Below, piece after piece: positions 22,121-35,584 of a stretch of 64,000 nucleotides of DNA. The position numbers and the translations under genes are program-made. The DNA is from Branchinecta lynchi (Eukaryota; Arthropoda; Branchiopoda; Anostraca; Branchinectidae): contig JAKZAP010000012.1 in NCBI GenBank assembly GCA_023053575.1, forward strand, positions 3,534,230 through 3,598,229. The letters are read 5' to 3'. Under the pieces are notes generated by a model. It made no database searches and had not been told where the DNA came from. It worked only from the letters and a program-made list of their open reading frames with translations. Numbering within the stretch: the first letter of the stretch is position 1; every line of letters begins with the position of its first letter.

Positions 22121-22206
22121 CGCAACCTGTGCGCGGCGCAACCTGTGCGCAGCGCAACCTGTGCGCAGCGCAACCTGTGCGCAGCGCAACCTGTGCGCAG
22201 CGCAAG
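22120..22206 (+). repeat. Minisatellite, GCGCAACCTGTGCGCA units
   Basis: There are five to six tandem units of 16-17 bp (GCGCAACCTGTGCGCA). Each unit has TGCGCA at its ends and could fold. The open frames on both strands here are composition artefacts. Confidence 0.9.
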
Positions 22207-23530
22207 ATAAACGCATACGCAGTGCATCGCTACGAAGCCTCAGTCTGAAGGCGTGGCACGAACTCTTCGTGCCGACGAAGACTCGCCGTGTGCCTTCAGC
22301 AAAGAGCCAGAAACGTCACAACAACAAACGTCGCACATTGGTTTACAGTACAGTCTTGACGGCTCGTTTGGGTGACGTTTCTTGTTCTTCTACAGGTCCC
22401 CTGCCGTGTTTTAATGCGATGATCTGGACTTGGTCATATAGAGTATAATAAGTGTATTTAAAAGCCCAGGGGGCATATACGTAACTCAACAATTATACAC
22501 ATTACAAGAGAAAATAAATATTTCCTACGGCTATGAAGTCTCACTACTAAGCTTGGTCGCTCTTAGCTTCAGCGCTCCGTCGATAAATTCGCACACTTTG
22601 TTATAACCCTTTCCGAAGTGCTATTCGGGATATCCGGAAGAAGCAAAACACTCCCCTTAAAAAAAGATCCCCTTAACTCCGAAAGCTCCTGGCATCGACT
22701 GAGAAAGTTTCCTCTAGCCCTGCTTTGCAAAGTTGGCAATTATACCTGACGTCTGGGCCAGTCCTATGCCTATCAAAAACTCTAAATCTACCAAACAGAG
22801 GGACGGAATTAGCTCTGGCCGGCATGCAAAATACACAAGCGAAAATTATGTTAGCAATATACTGATTATCATGCTTCCCACGTTTTTTCTCTTTACGTGA
22901 CTTTATCCTGCGCGCGAGTATTGCTTCCGAGAAGTTTATTCGTCCGGAAACTGGTTATGCAAATTTTGCCAAGACCGTCATCTATGGCAAGGAACATGGA
23001 AAGCGGCTAAAACAGCCGAAGCCTTCTGTAAAATTCTGTAAGCATAGCTTAGTTGCAAAGTGGTCCAGTATTTCAGGACATCTAAGTAGAAACAATATGT
23101 AGTGCAGGGTGTCCTTTAAAGCACAACTGTAAGTAGAAGTGATCTTTCCTTGATGAAATAGGTCAGCAATGTCGTTTTTTAGAAAATACCATTACTTTCC
23201 ATGTGAAATTTTCTTGTTAGAGCTTGCCGACTATCCAGCCCTCCTATTCCTTCCAGATTAGTTCATTTTTGGTCGCTAGATGCGCTAGCATAAAGTAAAC
23301 AGTGACACGTCACTTTTTGGTGTGCGCCATATTTAAAACTGTTTAAAAATGCTTCTGCTATTTGTGCTGTACCCATCTACGTTCTGTCAAACTTCATTAA
23401 GTTTGTCAATTCTGGCTTCCGACTTCAGTGCTGAGCGCTAGTTGACTTTTCCACTCGGCTAATGCGCAATTCGGTATGAAGCGAAAGCCTAATCACTTAT
23501 TCACCCTTCAGTTAACTTGTACCAAGATTT
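22207..23530. other. Intron sequence with dispersed repeats; no gene seen
   Basis: About 22245-22445 resembles parts of 38985-39160 and 57838-57995 (CGTTTCTTGTTCTT..., GTCGCACATTGG). About 23145-23255 is shared with 14210-14330. Nothing else was recognised. Confidence 0.4.
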
Positions 23531-23534
23531 CACG

Positions 23535-23690
23535 TGTGATTGTTATTAGTTGGGTTTTTGCAGATATAATGATATCTGATACCACGGTCAAAGGCGTTTT
23601 TGCAGTTATCGTGGTATCTGATATTCAAATACCACGGTCCGACCATGGTAACCGATCGTGGTATCTGAAAAAGTCATCTCACTTTCATCT
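23535..23690. repeat. Family E repeat (GGTATCTGATACC palindromes)
   Basis: It carries repeated GTGGTATCTGATACCACGG-like palindromes separated by TTTTGCAGTTATC. It is partial and its ends are not clear. Confidence 0.6.
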
Positions 23691-23754
23691 AATTTTGTCA
23701 ATATGGTGGGAAAGAAGTTTGGCACTTACTGATGTGACTTAATATCAGTTTCTA

Positions 23755-25130
23755 TGGCACTTGCCCTTCGGCCAAGTGCCATATAGCGATTGTAATTTCT
23801 GTCCGTCAGTCGGTGTGTCGGTCCCGGTTTTGCTAGTTCGGGCACTTCCAGATAAAACTAGCACGATGGTACTTGGCAGACGTATCAGGGACCGGGCCAG
23901 ATTAAATTAGAAATAGTCGTTTCCCCGATCCGACCATCTGGAGGGGAGTGGAGGGAGGGGGAATCTGGAAAAATGAGATACTTTTAGCTTACGAACGGGT
24001 GATCGGATCTTAATGAAACTGAATATATGGAAGGAACTCGTGTCTCAGATGTTCCATTTTAAATCCAGACCGGATCCGGTGACACCGGGGAGGTTGGAGG
24101 GGAAAACCGGAAATCTTGAGAAACGCTTAGAGTGGAGGGATCGGGATGAAACTTGGTGGGAAGAACAATCGCAAGTCCTAGATACGTCATTGACATAATC
24201 GGTACCGATCCGCTCACTTTGGGGCAGTTGGGGGGGGGGGGAGTCCAAATTTCTAGTAGTCCCGCAAGTTCGGTGCTTCCTGATGTACTAGGACGGTGAA
24301 AATTGGCAGGCGTGTCATGGACCCGACCAGATTAAATAGGAAGTAGTCACTTCCCCGATCCGACCATTTGGGGGGGGGGGGGAAACCAAAAATGGGTAAT
24401 CAGATCTTGATGAAAGTGTATATTTAGGATGACCTCGCGTCTCAGACGTCCCACTTTAAATCCGGACCGGACCCGACGACTCTGGGGGGAGCTGGAGGAG
24501 GGAACTGGAAATCTAAAGAAACGCTTTGGGTGGAGGGATTGGGATGAAACTTGGTGGGAAGAACAAGCACAAGTCCTAGATACGTCATTGACATAACCGG
24601 ACCGGATCTGGGCACTGTGGGGGAGTTGGGGGGGGGGTCTGGAGTTCTAGCGATCCCGCGAGTTCGGCATACTTCCTGATGTGCTAGGACGATGAAACTT
24701 GGCAGGTATGTCAGGAATCCGAACAGATTGACTTGAGAATAGTCGTTTCCCCGATTCGACCATCGTGGGAGAATTGGATGGATGGGGAGTTCGGAATCTA
24801 GTGGCATGCGTAACTTTTGAGCGGGTGATCGGATATGAATGAAACTTGTCAGGTCGAAAGAGGTATCGCCTCAGATGTTCAGTGTTAATTCCAGGTCGGG
24901 TCCGTTACCTGTGGGGGATGGGGAGGGGGGGGGGGCGGGAAACTCAAGAAACACTTATAGCAGAGGGATTGCAGACCATCCGGAACTGCTCAGAATTGAG
25001 TGAAACTAAATATCCTATTTCTCTTTCCGAACCGCATTTTTGGATGGCGGTTGTACTTTGTGACGTTCTCATCTACTTTCTTGTACTGCCTACTTGTAAC
25101 AAGTGCCATTTGAGGTCGTAGCTCTTGTTC
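23755..25130 (+). mobile_element. Family B element, copy B4 (full length)
   Basis: The 5' hairpin is GGCACTTG-CCCTTCGGC-CAAGTGCC (23757). It is followed by GTCCGTCAGTCGGTGTGTCGG and tandem B units with poly-G runs and GATGAAACTTGGTGGGAAGA. The 3' end is AACAAGTGCCATTTGAGGTC then GTAGCTCTTGTT. No coding capacity. Confidence 0.88.
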
Positions 25131-25139
25131 TTTCGGTAT

Positions 25140-25500
25140 GACTTCGAAAAGCGCAATTTCGGCAGTTGTAGTTTTGCAGAGCAACAGTATATCAGATACC
25201 ACGGTAACTGCAAAAACAACTAATTGCAGATCCAGTTACAGCTGTAACAGATACCATGGTATCCACTAAAACGCAACTATTGTTTCTCTATCGCATCTGG
25301 CAGCAATTCTTCATTGGGTTTTATGAGGAGCGTATAGTTACGTTTTGTAGATACCATGCTATCTGACACCACGGCCTAATGTCGTTTTCGCAGTTGCCGT
25401 GGTATCTGATACCACGGTCAAAAAGCGTTTTTTGCAGGTATTGTGATATCTGGCCGGTCACCATGGTAACTGATATCCGGATACCACGCTCACTATTATC
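25140..25500. repeat. Family E repeat, copy E2
   Basis: It contains ATATCAGATACCACGGTAAC, CAGATACCATGGTATCC and the end ACTAAAACGCAACT (about 25262-25275). A second block of GGTATCTGATACCACGG palindromes is at 25370-25490. The end motif equals the terminal repeat of the exonic MITE at 20403. Confidence 0.65.
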
Positions 25501-25628
25501 GCCGTTAGGCGAGGACCAATCCTTTTCAGGAGTCCCTGCGTTTTTGTTTGTCCCAGGGAATCACTCCCCGTATTCGCGAATCCCCGCCGATTATCATGAC
25601 TATCATCAAAAATTCGGAGGGGAATCAA

Positions 25629-26855
25629 TTTTTGGGATCCCAAAACGTAAGTGGAGGGATACCTATGACATCGCAAAAGTTGTCCGTCCGTCCGTCCGTC
25701 TGTAAGCACGATAACTCTCGAAGGGAATGAGATATTTTGAAGAAACTTGGTATGAGGATTGTTTGGGTCAAGGGTAAGGTCGAGTTCGTAGATGAGCTCT
25801 GTAGCCCTATATTTGGGGGTGGGGGAGGGGGTTGAAATTAAGGGACAAACAAAATATTTTTCAACAGCTAATGTGATAGTCGATTATGGAGTAAAAAGAC
25901 ATTCTGAGCACGATGGTAAAAATCATTTTCTTGCCGCACAAGTAGTTCGTCCGGAATCCGGCAAAAACAGGAAAGTTTGTTAAAAGTAAAAGTTTCATTT
26001 GAAGTTGATTAAATGTTTGATTTAGGTGTAAGAAGAAATGCTGAGCAAGATGGTGGAAACCATTTTCTCGCTGGACGAGTAGTTCGTCCGGAATCCGGCA
26101 AAAACCGGAAAGTTGGTTGAAAGTAAAAGTTTGATTTGAAGTTGATTAAATGTTTGATTTAGAGGTAAGAAGACATGTTAAGCATGATGGTGAAAATCAT
26201 TTTGTCGCCGGACAAGCAGTTTGTCCGGAATCCGGCCAAAACCGGAAAGTTGGTTCGAAGTAACAGTTTCATTTGAAGTTGATTAAATGTTTGATTTATG
26301 GGTAAGAAGACATGCTGAACTCGATGGTGAAAACCATTTTCTCGCCGGACAACTAGTTCGCCTGTAATACGGCCCAAACCGGAAAATATGTTAAAAGCAA
26401 AAGCTTTATCTGAAGTTGATTAGATGATGATGATAAGATGATAAGAAGAGACGCTGAGTCTGTATATGATGACCATTTTTTACCCGGACATATAATTAGT
26501 CAGGAATCCGGTTGTACCCGCATTTTTTTTTTAAGTCAAAATTTTATTTAAGGTTGATTAGATGTTCTTTATAGGGATAAGGAGATACGCCGGTTTCGTT
26601 TCTGAATTTTCTTTTTTTGCTTGACTAATAGTTCGCTTGGAATTCGGGCGAAACCGCATATTTGGCAGTAGTAGAAAGCAGGAAGTTTCGGTCAGTATCG
26701 TCAAAACAGATATGGCTTATAGAGGTGTAGATAGATAGGTAGATAAAATATCTGAACTCGGTTTTCTGCGATGGTTAGCCTGGCGAAGACAAGACCCAAT
26801 TGTCTGGATCAAATCTTAGATTTTTGGGATCCCATCGACACCTTTGGTCTAGTTG
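25629..26855 (+). mobile_element. Family A element, copy A3
   Basis: The 5' end is TTTTTGGGATCCCAAAACG with TTGTCCGTCCGTCCGTC and GAAGAAACTTGGTATGAGG. There are four clear tandem units with CCGGAATCCGGC...ACCGGAAAGTT, then diverged units. The 3' end is TTTTTGGGATCCCATCGACA then CCTTTGGTCTAGTT. Confidence 0.88.
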
Positions 26856-27107
26856 CTTGTGTTGTGCAATGTAAAATTAATTAAAAACAAGAAGGATAAA
26901 CAAAACCAAAAATAAAGTAGATCCAGACTAATTTCATCAACTGAATACTAAATGTTTTTTCGAGCAAATCCATTTTGGAAGCATTCCCCGTGCTCTCGCT
27001 ATTTCCATACGCGGAGTTCGCGTGGAGTCACCTGCTATTCTCGCCGTTCCCCTTGTATTCCCCGAGGAGTCCTCGGGGAACGGCGAGATTACACCTCAAG
27101 AGTCTAG
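26856..27107. other. Spacer with a long hairpin (27037-27088)
   Basis: CTCGCCGTTCCCC at 27037 pairs with GGGGAACGGCGAG ending at 27088. A nested CCCCGAGGA/TCCTCGGGG stem lies between. No coding signal. Confidence 0.6.
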
Positions 27108-28255
27108 TTTTTGGGATCCCAAAACGTAAGGGGAGGGATACCTATGACATCGCAAAAGTTGTCCGTCTGTCCGTCCGTCTGTAAGCACGATAACTCTCGA
27201 ACGGAATGAGATATTTTGATGAAACTTTGTATGAGGATTCGTTGGATCGTCGGACCAGTCGAGTTCGTAGATGGGCTTTATAGCCCTACATTTAGGGGTG
27301 GGGGTTCAAATTAAGGGACAAACAAAATATTTTGAAACAGCTAATGTGATAGTCGGTTATGGGGTAAGAAGACATGCTGAGCATGATGGTGAAAATCATT
27401 TTGTCATCGGACGAGTAGTTCGCCCGGAATCCGGCCAAAACCGGAAAGTTTGTTAAAAGTAATAGTTTTATTTGAAGTTGATTAGATGTTTGATTTCGGG
27501 GTAGGAAGGCATGCTGAAGACGATGGTCAAAACCATTTTCTCGACGGACAAGTAGTGCGCCTGGAATCCGGCCGAAACCGGAAAGTTTGTTAAAACTAAA
27601 AGTTTCATTTCGAGTTGATTAGATGTTCGATTTAGGGCAAGAAGACATGCTTAACACTTGTGTGAAAACAATTTTCTACCCGGACATGTAGTTCTACGGA
27701 ATCCGGCGAAAACCGGAAAGTTGGTTAAAAGTAAAAGTTTAATTTGAAGCTGATTAAATGTTTGATTTATGGGTAAAAAGAAATGCCGAACACGATGGTG
27801 AAAATCATTTTCTCGCTGGATAACTAGTTCACCCGGAATCCGGCCCAAACCGGAAAATTTATTAAAACCAAAAGTTCGATTAGATGACAGATTAAGGGGT
27901 AAGAAGAGAGGCTGAGTCGGCATATGACAATGGTTTTATACCCGGAAATATAATTATTCCGGAATCCGGTTGTGACCGGAGGATAACCGGGGATTTTTAG
28001 AAGTTCTTTATAGGTATAAGGAGATACGCTGGTTTTGTTTCTGTGTTTTTTTTTTTGCTGCACTAGTAGTTCGCTCGGAAATCGGCAGGAAGTCTCGGTC
28101 AGTATCGTCAAAATAGATATTGCTTATAGAGGTATACTGAACTTGGTTTTCTCTGATGATTAGCCTGTCCAAGACTGGACCTGGCGAAGACAAGACTCGA
28201 TTGTCTGAATCAAATATTAGATTTCTGGGATCCTATCGACACCTTTGGTCTTGTT
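27108..28255 (+). mobile_element. Family A element, copy A4
   Basis: It has canonical family A ends and the GTCCGTCTGTCCGTCCGTCTG tract. There are about six internal units of varied divergence. The 3' end is CTGGGATCCTATCGACACC and TTTGGTCTTGTT. Confidence 0.88.
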
Positions 28256-28359
28256 TTTTTGTCAAAGTGGTAGGAAAGAAGTTCTGTCACTCACTCACTC
28301 TAGATGTCAGTGGATATCAGTATTTCTGTTTGGATCGAACCGCAAGATGGAACGCAGAT

Positions 28360-28500
28360 CGGAACGCAGATGGAACCGCAAATCAGTCTATTATAGTTTT
28401 TGCAGAGCAACCGTAGTATCATATACCACGGTAACTCCAAAAACAACTAATTGCAGGTCTAGTTACCGTGGTAACAGATACCTTGGTATCTGAAAAACAC
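28360..28500. repeat. Family E repeat, partial copy E3
   Basis: AGTTTTTGCAGAGCAACCGT, ATACCACGGTAACTCC and GGTAACAGATACCTTGGTA are shared with E2 and E4. Confidence 0.6.
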
Positions 28501-28523
28501 GAATAATGTGCGTCTCTTCCCAG

Positions 28524-28714
28524 CTTGTTCGTCGCTTAAGCAGTGAAGACTTCGCCAGTGAGACTCGCCGGAACATTTCCGATAGCCAGACCTTCAATGA
28601 CCCGGCTTATTACGGCGCCCAAGTCTACAACCCAGAGAACCATGGAACCTCCCACCTGTCTATTGTAGATGAGGATGGGAATGCAGTTGCGCTGACCACC
28701 ACCATCAACTTGGA
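28524..28714 (+). CDS. Gamma-glutamyltranspeptidase exon with the catalytic threonine (gene 1)
   Basis: The acceptor is gtctcttcccag and the donor GA|GTAAGT. About 64 residues are encoded: [37 protein letters not shown] and VALTTTINL. The GGT family self-cleaves before a Thr that becomes the N-terminal nucleophile of the light chain. By alignment to ATSTINL of the human enzyme, it is the first Thr of [18 protein letters not shown] is the classic (D/G)GT.H.SV.D..G signature. The exon begins on a codon boundary and ends after two bases of a codon. Confidence 0.96.
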
Positions 28715-29229
28715 GTAAGTAAATAAAGTTCATGTTTTCAACTAGAAGGTGAGCTCCATGTGAATGTATTGGTAGATCGCTCTGCACTCGTGCTAACTTA
28801 ATCAGGGATGTAAAACCGTTTCTTGTTTGTGTAGGCCTAGCCCTCCCCCCCCCCAAAAAAAAAAAAATCATGTATCCAAAAAGTATGTATGAATTTTCAA
28901 CACCTTTTATACTCAAATGTTCAACTTGACTTCCCGTGATCTTCGTCTTCCCTTGTTTATCCTGAAAGTACCATCAACAAATCACTGACGGCACAACCGA
29001 GGTAGGCTAAGCTCTTTCCATAACACTCGAACGATTAAACCCATTTGCGCGACTGTCGTACTGTAAAAACTGTTGCCCATATCTTGGAGCTTTTCGTAGA
29101 ATTCAGGTATAACCGAAGAGGGACAGAGAAGGGGGTAGGGGGATTGGGTAGCTGTTTAAAGTTGCCGAAAAGGACTGATGTGGGACAATCTAGCTACCTA
29201 TCACTAGTTCACTCAGAGAGGCTTGACGA
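28715..29229. other. Intron sequence; no gene seen
   Basis: No recognisable repeat or exon, apart from a short poly-C/poly-A run at 28843-28867. Confidence 0.4.
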
Positions 29230-29560
29230 CCCGATGAAAATGCTTTACTTCGTTCCACCGCTATTCACAATAATCGATTTTCAGATAATGGAGTTTCCCT
29301 GTCGGATTTCTGTTACCCGCATGTGCTTGTATCTGTGTTGTATGCTTGACGAAAACGATTTACGAAAAATAAGTGTTCACGCAGTGAGCCACCTTCGCAA
29401 GATGATTACTGGACACTGAAAAGCCGCGTTTCGATTGAGATTCGGAATTTGTCCGCGTCATAGTAGCATTTTGCGTTGTGAGGAAGGCCGTAGATATTCT
29501 GAACGTCATTATGAGCAAGTAGTGAAGAAAAAAAATATGCCATTGCACAATCCAAATATA
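29230..29560. repeat. Fragment related to the 17045-18173 element
   Basis: It shares CTATTCACAATAATCGATTT, GTGCTTGTATCTGTGTTGT, GACGAAAACGNTTTACGAAA and CAAGATGATTACTGG-like blocks with 17820-18070. The terminal TTAA repeats were not found. Confidence 0.6.
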
Positions 29561-29580
29561 ATGAAGTGTATTAATTAAAT

Positions 29581-29840
29581 GCCCGATGGATATTTTTTAG
29601 ACTGTGGTAGTCGTACGAAAAAGTTGCATATATTGGTATGTAGTAGTAGGCGTATGAAGTACTTTGATTGAACTTGCCTCAGACTGGACTAATCTTAATT
29701 AATATTATCCGGTAGCATCGAGTCCTGCTATAGTAGCACCCAGTTTTGCTAGTAGTAGCATGGAGTGGCAACAGTTACTACTGTATGCTACTAAGCCTGA
29801 CAACTCCATACAACTACTTCCCGAATATTTTTCATCGCGT
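29581..29840. mobile_element. MITE family C, copy 3
   Basis: It starts GCCCGATGGATATTTTTTAG and ends CGAATATTTTTCATCGCG. The interior has TAGTAG and TACTAC tracts and AGTTGCATATATTGGTATG. Confidence 0.7.
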
Positions 29841-29998
29841 GGTACAAAAACAAGTTGGCTTTTCAGTTAGATTTTAAAGCATCTGATGGTCCTTCGCACC
29901 CCACAACCGGTTTTCATTTTAACTGCAGCTTCTTTGCCAGGAAGGAACACCCCACCGACAACAGCATCAGGAGAATGGACTTCACCCTTTCTTTCACC

Positions 29999-30653
29999 TT
30001 TTTGGGACCCCAAAACGTAAGTAGAGAGATACCGATGACATCGCGAAATTTTTCCGTCTGTCTGTCTGTCCGTCCGTCTGTGTGCACGATAACTTTCTAC
30101 CCGGACAAGTAGTTCGCCCGGAATCCGGCCAAAACCGGAAAATTTGTTAAAAGTAAAAGTTTTATTTATAGTTGATTAGATATACGATTTAGGAGGAGAT
30201 ACTGAATCAATATATGACAACCATTTTTCATACGGACATATAGTTCGCCCGGAATCCGGCTGGAACTGGAAAATTCGTTGAAGTATAATTTGTATTTGAA
30301 GTTGATTAGATGTTCGATATAGGGGAAAGAAGATACGCTGAATTCGTTTTTAGCCTCCTTTTTTTCGCCGGGCGAGTAGTTCCGGAATTCGACTGATACC
30401 GGAAAATTGGCAGAAGTAAGGCAGGAAGTTTTCGTCAAAATATATATGACTTACAGGGGTAAACACACATGCTGAATCTATATCTGAACTTGGTTTTCTC
30501 AGATGATTAGCTATTTGGCCTTAATCTGTTTCTGGATTTTAATAGTAAAAAGTTCAAGGAGTCTTGCGAAGACTGGATCTGGCGAAGACAAGACCCAATT
30601 GTCTGGATCAAATGTTGAATTTTTATGATCCCATCGAAACCTTTGGTCTTGTT
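29999..30653 (+). mobile_element. Family A element, copy A5 (internally deleted)
   Basis: The 5' end TTTTTGGGACCCCAAAACG and a GTCTGTCTGTCCGTCCGTC tract jump directly into CTACCCGGACAAGTAGTTCG. The GATGAAACTTGG segment and several units are therefore missing. The 3' end CCTTTGGTCTTGTT is intact. Confidence 0.82.
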
Positions 30654-31417
30654 TGTGTTTGTTTTGCCAGAACGCATTCTAAACTAAGAATACTTCAGTC
30701 AGAATTCTTTGCTAAATATGCACATATCCTTTGCAGTGTCTTTACACTTAGGCCGGTGCTGGGGGTGGGGGGTGGCGAGAGGCCTTGGCCAGTGTAAATT
30801 GTTGAGAAATAAGGCTATGTTTGCTAGCCGTATTACCTTGTTGATTACGATCCAGGTGTGACGAGCTACGTTGCACCCTCGTCGTTTAAGGACCGTTCAC
30901 GCTTGTGTTGTAACATGAATAAAAATACTTCGCCTTGTAAGCCTTATCCTCCTCTCCCGTTCATCTTGAAAATCAAGTCATACGTCAACGTATGCGGAGA
31001 TTAACCACACGGAGACAGGAGCCTGACGCTAAATCCCAAGAGAACCTAACCTTTGATGACTTTAGGCACACTGAACATCCTGAAATGTGGAATTATAGAT
31101 CAGCCTCGACCGGTTTTGTGCAGATTTAGTACATTATCTGTCTACCAATGTAGATTTCTCGATTTAGTTTTGAGCCTACCAGGATTGCTGTAATTATTTC
31201 AGATGAGGTAAAGCTTGTAGTTGTCAAAACGCAATTAGCTGTACGGTTTAGTATGACTTACTTTCCATTCAAAGAGCTCATTCAGTTTCAATTATATTAC
31301 AACTATCTCTCCTTATCCGTTTCTCTCTTTCTTCCTTGACAGTCACGTGATGGAAACGCACGCTGTGATTGGTCACGTATAACTTTTAACACACAGAATA
31401 GAACCCGCCCCTATTAA
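30654..31417. other. Unassigned intron sequence
   Basis: No exon, repeat family or RNA gene was recognised. A G-rich run lies at 30757-30775. Confidence 0.4.
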
Positions 31418-32593
31418 TTTTTGGGATCCCAAAACGTAAGTGGAGGGATACCTATGACATCGCAAAAGTTGTCCGTCTGTCCGTCTGTCCGTCTGTAAGC
31501 ACGATAACTCTCAAAGGGAATGAGATATTTTGATGAAACTTGGTGTGAGGATTTTTTGGGTCGTCGAACCAGTCAAATTCGTAGATGGGCTTTGAAGCCC
31601 TACATTTAGGGGGGAGGAGGGGGTTCAAATAAAGGGGCAAACAAAATATTTTGAAACAGCTAATGTGATAGTCGATTATGGGGTAAGAAGGCATGCTGAA
31701 CACGATGGTGAAAACTATTTTGTCATCGGACGAGTAGTTCACCCGGAATCCGGCCAAAACCGGAAAGTTTGTTAAAAGTAAAAGTTTTATTTGAAGTTGA
31801 TTAGATGTTCGATTTAGAGGTAGGAAGACATGCTGAAGACGATGGTGAAAACCATTTTATCGACGGACAAGTAGTTCGCCTGGAATCCGGCCGAAACCGG
31901 AAAGTTTGTTAAAATTATAAGTTTTATTTCGAGTTGATTAGATGTTCGATTTAGGGCAAGAAGACATGTTGAACAATTATGTGAAAACAATTTTCTACCC
32001 GGACATGTAGTTCGCCCGGAATTCGGCGAAAACCGGAAAGTTGGTTAAAAGTAAAAGTTTAATCTTAAGTTGATTAAATGTTTGATTCATGGGTAAAAAG
32101 ACATGCGGAACACGATGGTGAAAATCATTTTCTCGCAGGACAACTAGTTCGCCCGGAATCCGGCCAAAACCGGAAAATTTGTTAAAAGCAAAAGTTCGAC
32201 TAGATGAAAGATTAAGGGGTGAGGAGAGAGGCTGAGTCGGTTTATGACAATGGTCTTTTACCCGGACATATAATTATTCCGGAATCCGGTTTTAACCGGA
32301 TTTTTTTTAAGTCAAACTTTTATTCAAAGTTGATTAGATGTTCTTTATAGGGATAAGGAGATACGCTGGTTTTGTTTCTGTATTTTTTTTTTGCTGGACT
32401 AGTAGTTCGCTCGGAAATCGGCAGGAAGTCTCGGTCAGTATCGTCAAAATAGATATGGCTTATAGAGGTATATCTGAACATGGTTTTTCTCTGATGATTA
32501 GCCTGTCCAAGACTGGATCTGGCGAAGACAAGGCTCGATTGTCTGAATCAAATATTAGATTTTTGGGATCCCATCGACACCTTTGGTCTTGTT
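31418..32593 (+). mobile_element. Family A element, copy A6
   Basis: It has canonical TTTTTGGGATCCCAAAACG and CCTTTGGTCTTGTT ends. The GTCC/GTCT tract is at 31470-31498 and ATGAAACTTGGTGTGAGG follows. About six tandem units. It is close to A4 over its whole length. Confidence 0.88.
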
Positions 32594-33890
<1,297 letters not shown>

Positions 33891-34430
33891 GATGGGATCC
33901 CAAAAGGGAATGTCTGTCGATACCTTAGTACGTATAATCAGAGCTTGTGAATTTTCGGTCTTTGCTAAGCCCCATAAACATTTGATACAAAAACATCGCT
34001 ACGATCCATCTGGGCCGAGAATAAATAGTATCTCCCGATTCACCTGTGCTTATCGAACCTTTTCCAAAAATAAATTTCGACTTTGGATTCTATTAAGCTT
34101 CTTAAATTTTCTGTTTTGGCCAGGTTCCGGTCAAACTACATGTCCGGTGAGAAAGTAAAGCTCAGATCTCGCTCGTTTGTATATGTTTTCATCGTCTTAT
34201 GAATAAACTTTTACCTCTACAAAATTTCCAACATTCGCTAGATTCCTGTCAGTCTACATAGCGTTCAAGTATGGATTCAGCGTGTATTCTTACTTCGAAT
34301 CAACGCTCTAACCGACCGCGTTTAAACTCTAATTATCTTTAAATAAGAATTTCATTTGCACTAATTTCCCGAATTTGGCTGGATTTCGGGCATATAGGTG
34401 TAGCCTTCTACTTGTCCATCAAAAAAAAAT
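33891..34430 (-). mobile_element. Family A element, degenerate copy A9 (minus)
   Basis: GATGGGATCCCAAAAGG at 33892 matches the reverse complement of the family 3' end. Diverged units follow, with TTGGCCAGGTTCCGGTCAAA, CATGTCCGGTGAGAAAG and TTCGGGCATATAGG. The 5' end was not found; the copy is old. Confidence 0.65.
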
Positions 34431-34887
34431 AATAAGAACCGATTCAGGATGCCTCCGTACCCTTATACGAAAGTTCGACTTTAGATAAAAACCTTTTACT
34501 CCGATATACTGCAACATCTAACAAAATGCCAAATAAGTACTTCTCGAACGTCTCATTTTTAATCAGTGGTTACTTGTGAACAGATGGGTTGTTAAGCTGT
34601 GCTTGTGAATAACGAAACCGTCTGCGAAAACATTCTTTTTTGGGCCAGTACATGCTTAATTGACTAGCTCGGACAAAGATAAAAGTGATGTTTCTTATAA
34701 TACTTAGTAGATCTTTATTTTATGCATAAATCAGCTTGTATAATTCAGATTTTAATAGGTTATTTGTTTTGGAATGGTTTTTGTAGCTTTGTTATTTTTT
34801 ATAAGCTTATTGCATATTCTGGTACATTTTATAAAGCAAGCTAGTTAAGCTTCACAACACTATTCCACAAAGAAAAACTTTTAATAG

Positions 34888-34932
34888 GCACTTTATGCCA
34901 TGGAACTTCTGATGAAACACTACAACAATCAG
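34888..34932 (+). CDS. Possible cryptic or alternative micro-exon in a GGT intron
   Basis: A 45-nt segment is open in phase 0 (ALYAMELLMKHYNNQ), with acceptor cttttaatag and donor CAG|GTAAAC. It could be inserted between the exons ending at 33256 and starting at 35585 without shifting the frame. However, the direct junction of those exons already matches the family without gaps, so inclusion would disrupt a conserved region. Low confidence. Confidence 0.25.
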
Positions 34933-35210
34933 GTAAACTGCATCTACGGCTTGACTTTGGTGACATCTCAAATAGATCCTTTTCTATCAAGCCTTGCTGG
35001 GAGTTTTTGAATTTCATGCCACGATATCCCAGCTCCTAAGATTTGGATTGCCGAAATGCCAGAGAGGTAAAGACAAGGGATAACAAGAAAAATGGCCGAT
35101 TTTCGTAGCGCCTTCTAAAGGAAGTCGGAAATGTTTATTTGTGAAGCATTTAATACAAAGAAAAGCATTAGAAGTGTCCATTGTGCTTTAAACTGTAAAC
35201 AAAATTCTCG
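34933..35210. other. Unassigned intron sequence
   Basis: Nothing recognised. Confidence 0.4.
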
Positions 35211-35450
35211 CAGTATTTGCTACTGGGATTAATCTTGTCTCTGAGAAGATAATCTTATCCCTAATTCAGATTAATCTTATCTGAGTATGGACAAGATTAA
35301 TCCCAGTAGCAAGTACTCCAGTTAACTTTAATCCTCACTAATGGGATTAATCTTGTCACTAAAAAGATAATCTTATCTCTAATTCGGATTAATCTTATCT
35401 CAGTAGAGATAAGATTAATCACAGTAGCAAATACTGCAGTTGCCTTTAAT
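35211..35450. mobile_element. Palindromic MITE family F, copy 1 (two tandem foldback units)
   Basis: CAGTATTTGCTACTGGGATT and AATCCCAGTAGCAAGTACT are inverted. The pattern is repeated once more (35326-35445), giving two adjacent foldbacks. Internal AGATAATCTTATCTCTAATT is itself symmetrical. Copy 2 is at 44836-45185. Confidence 0.75.
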
Positions 35451-35584
35451 CCTTACTCGGAGAACACACGGAATAATTCAGGACAAGGATTTTCACTTGT
35501 ACTATGATAGATACCGACAGATTCGTACAGGGACGGTTCACGTCCTCTTCATTATTTCTAATCAGCTTTACTTTCATTTCCCAG

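Noticed and set aside
29045..29419. 124-residue open frame
   Set aside because: The right half matches a dispersed repeat (17820-18070); no splice context or family match.
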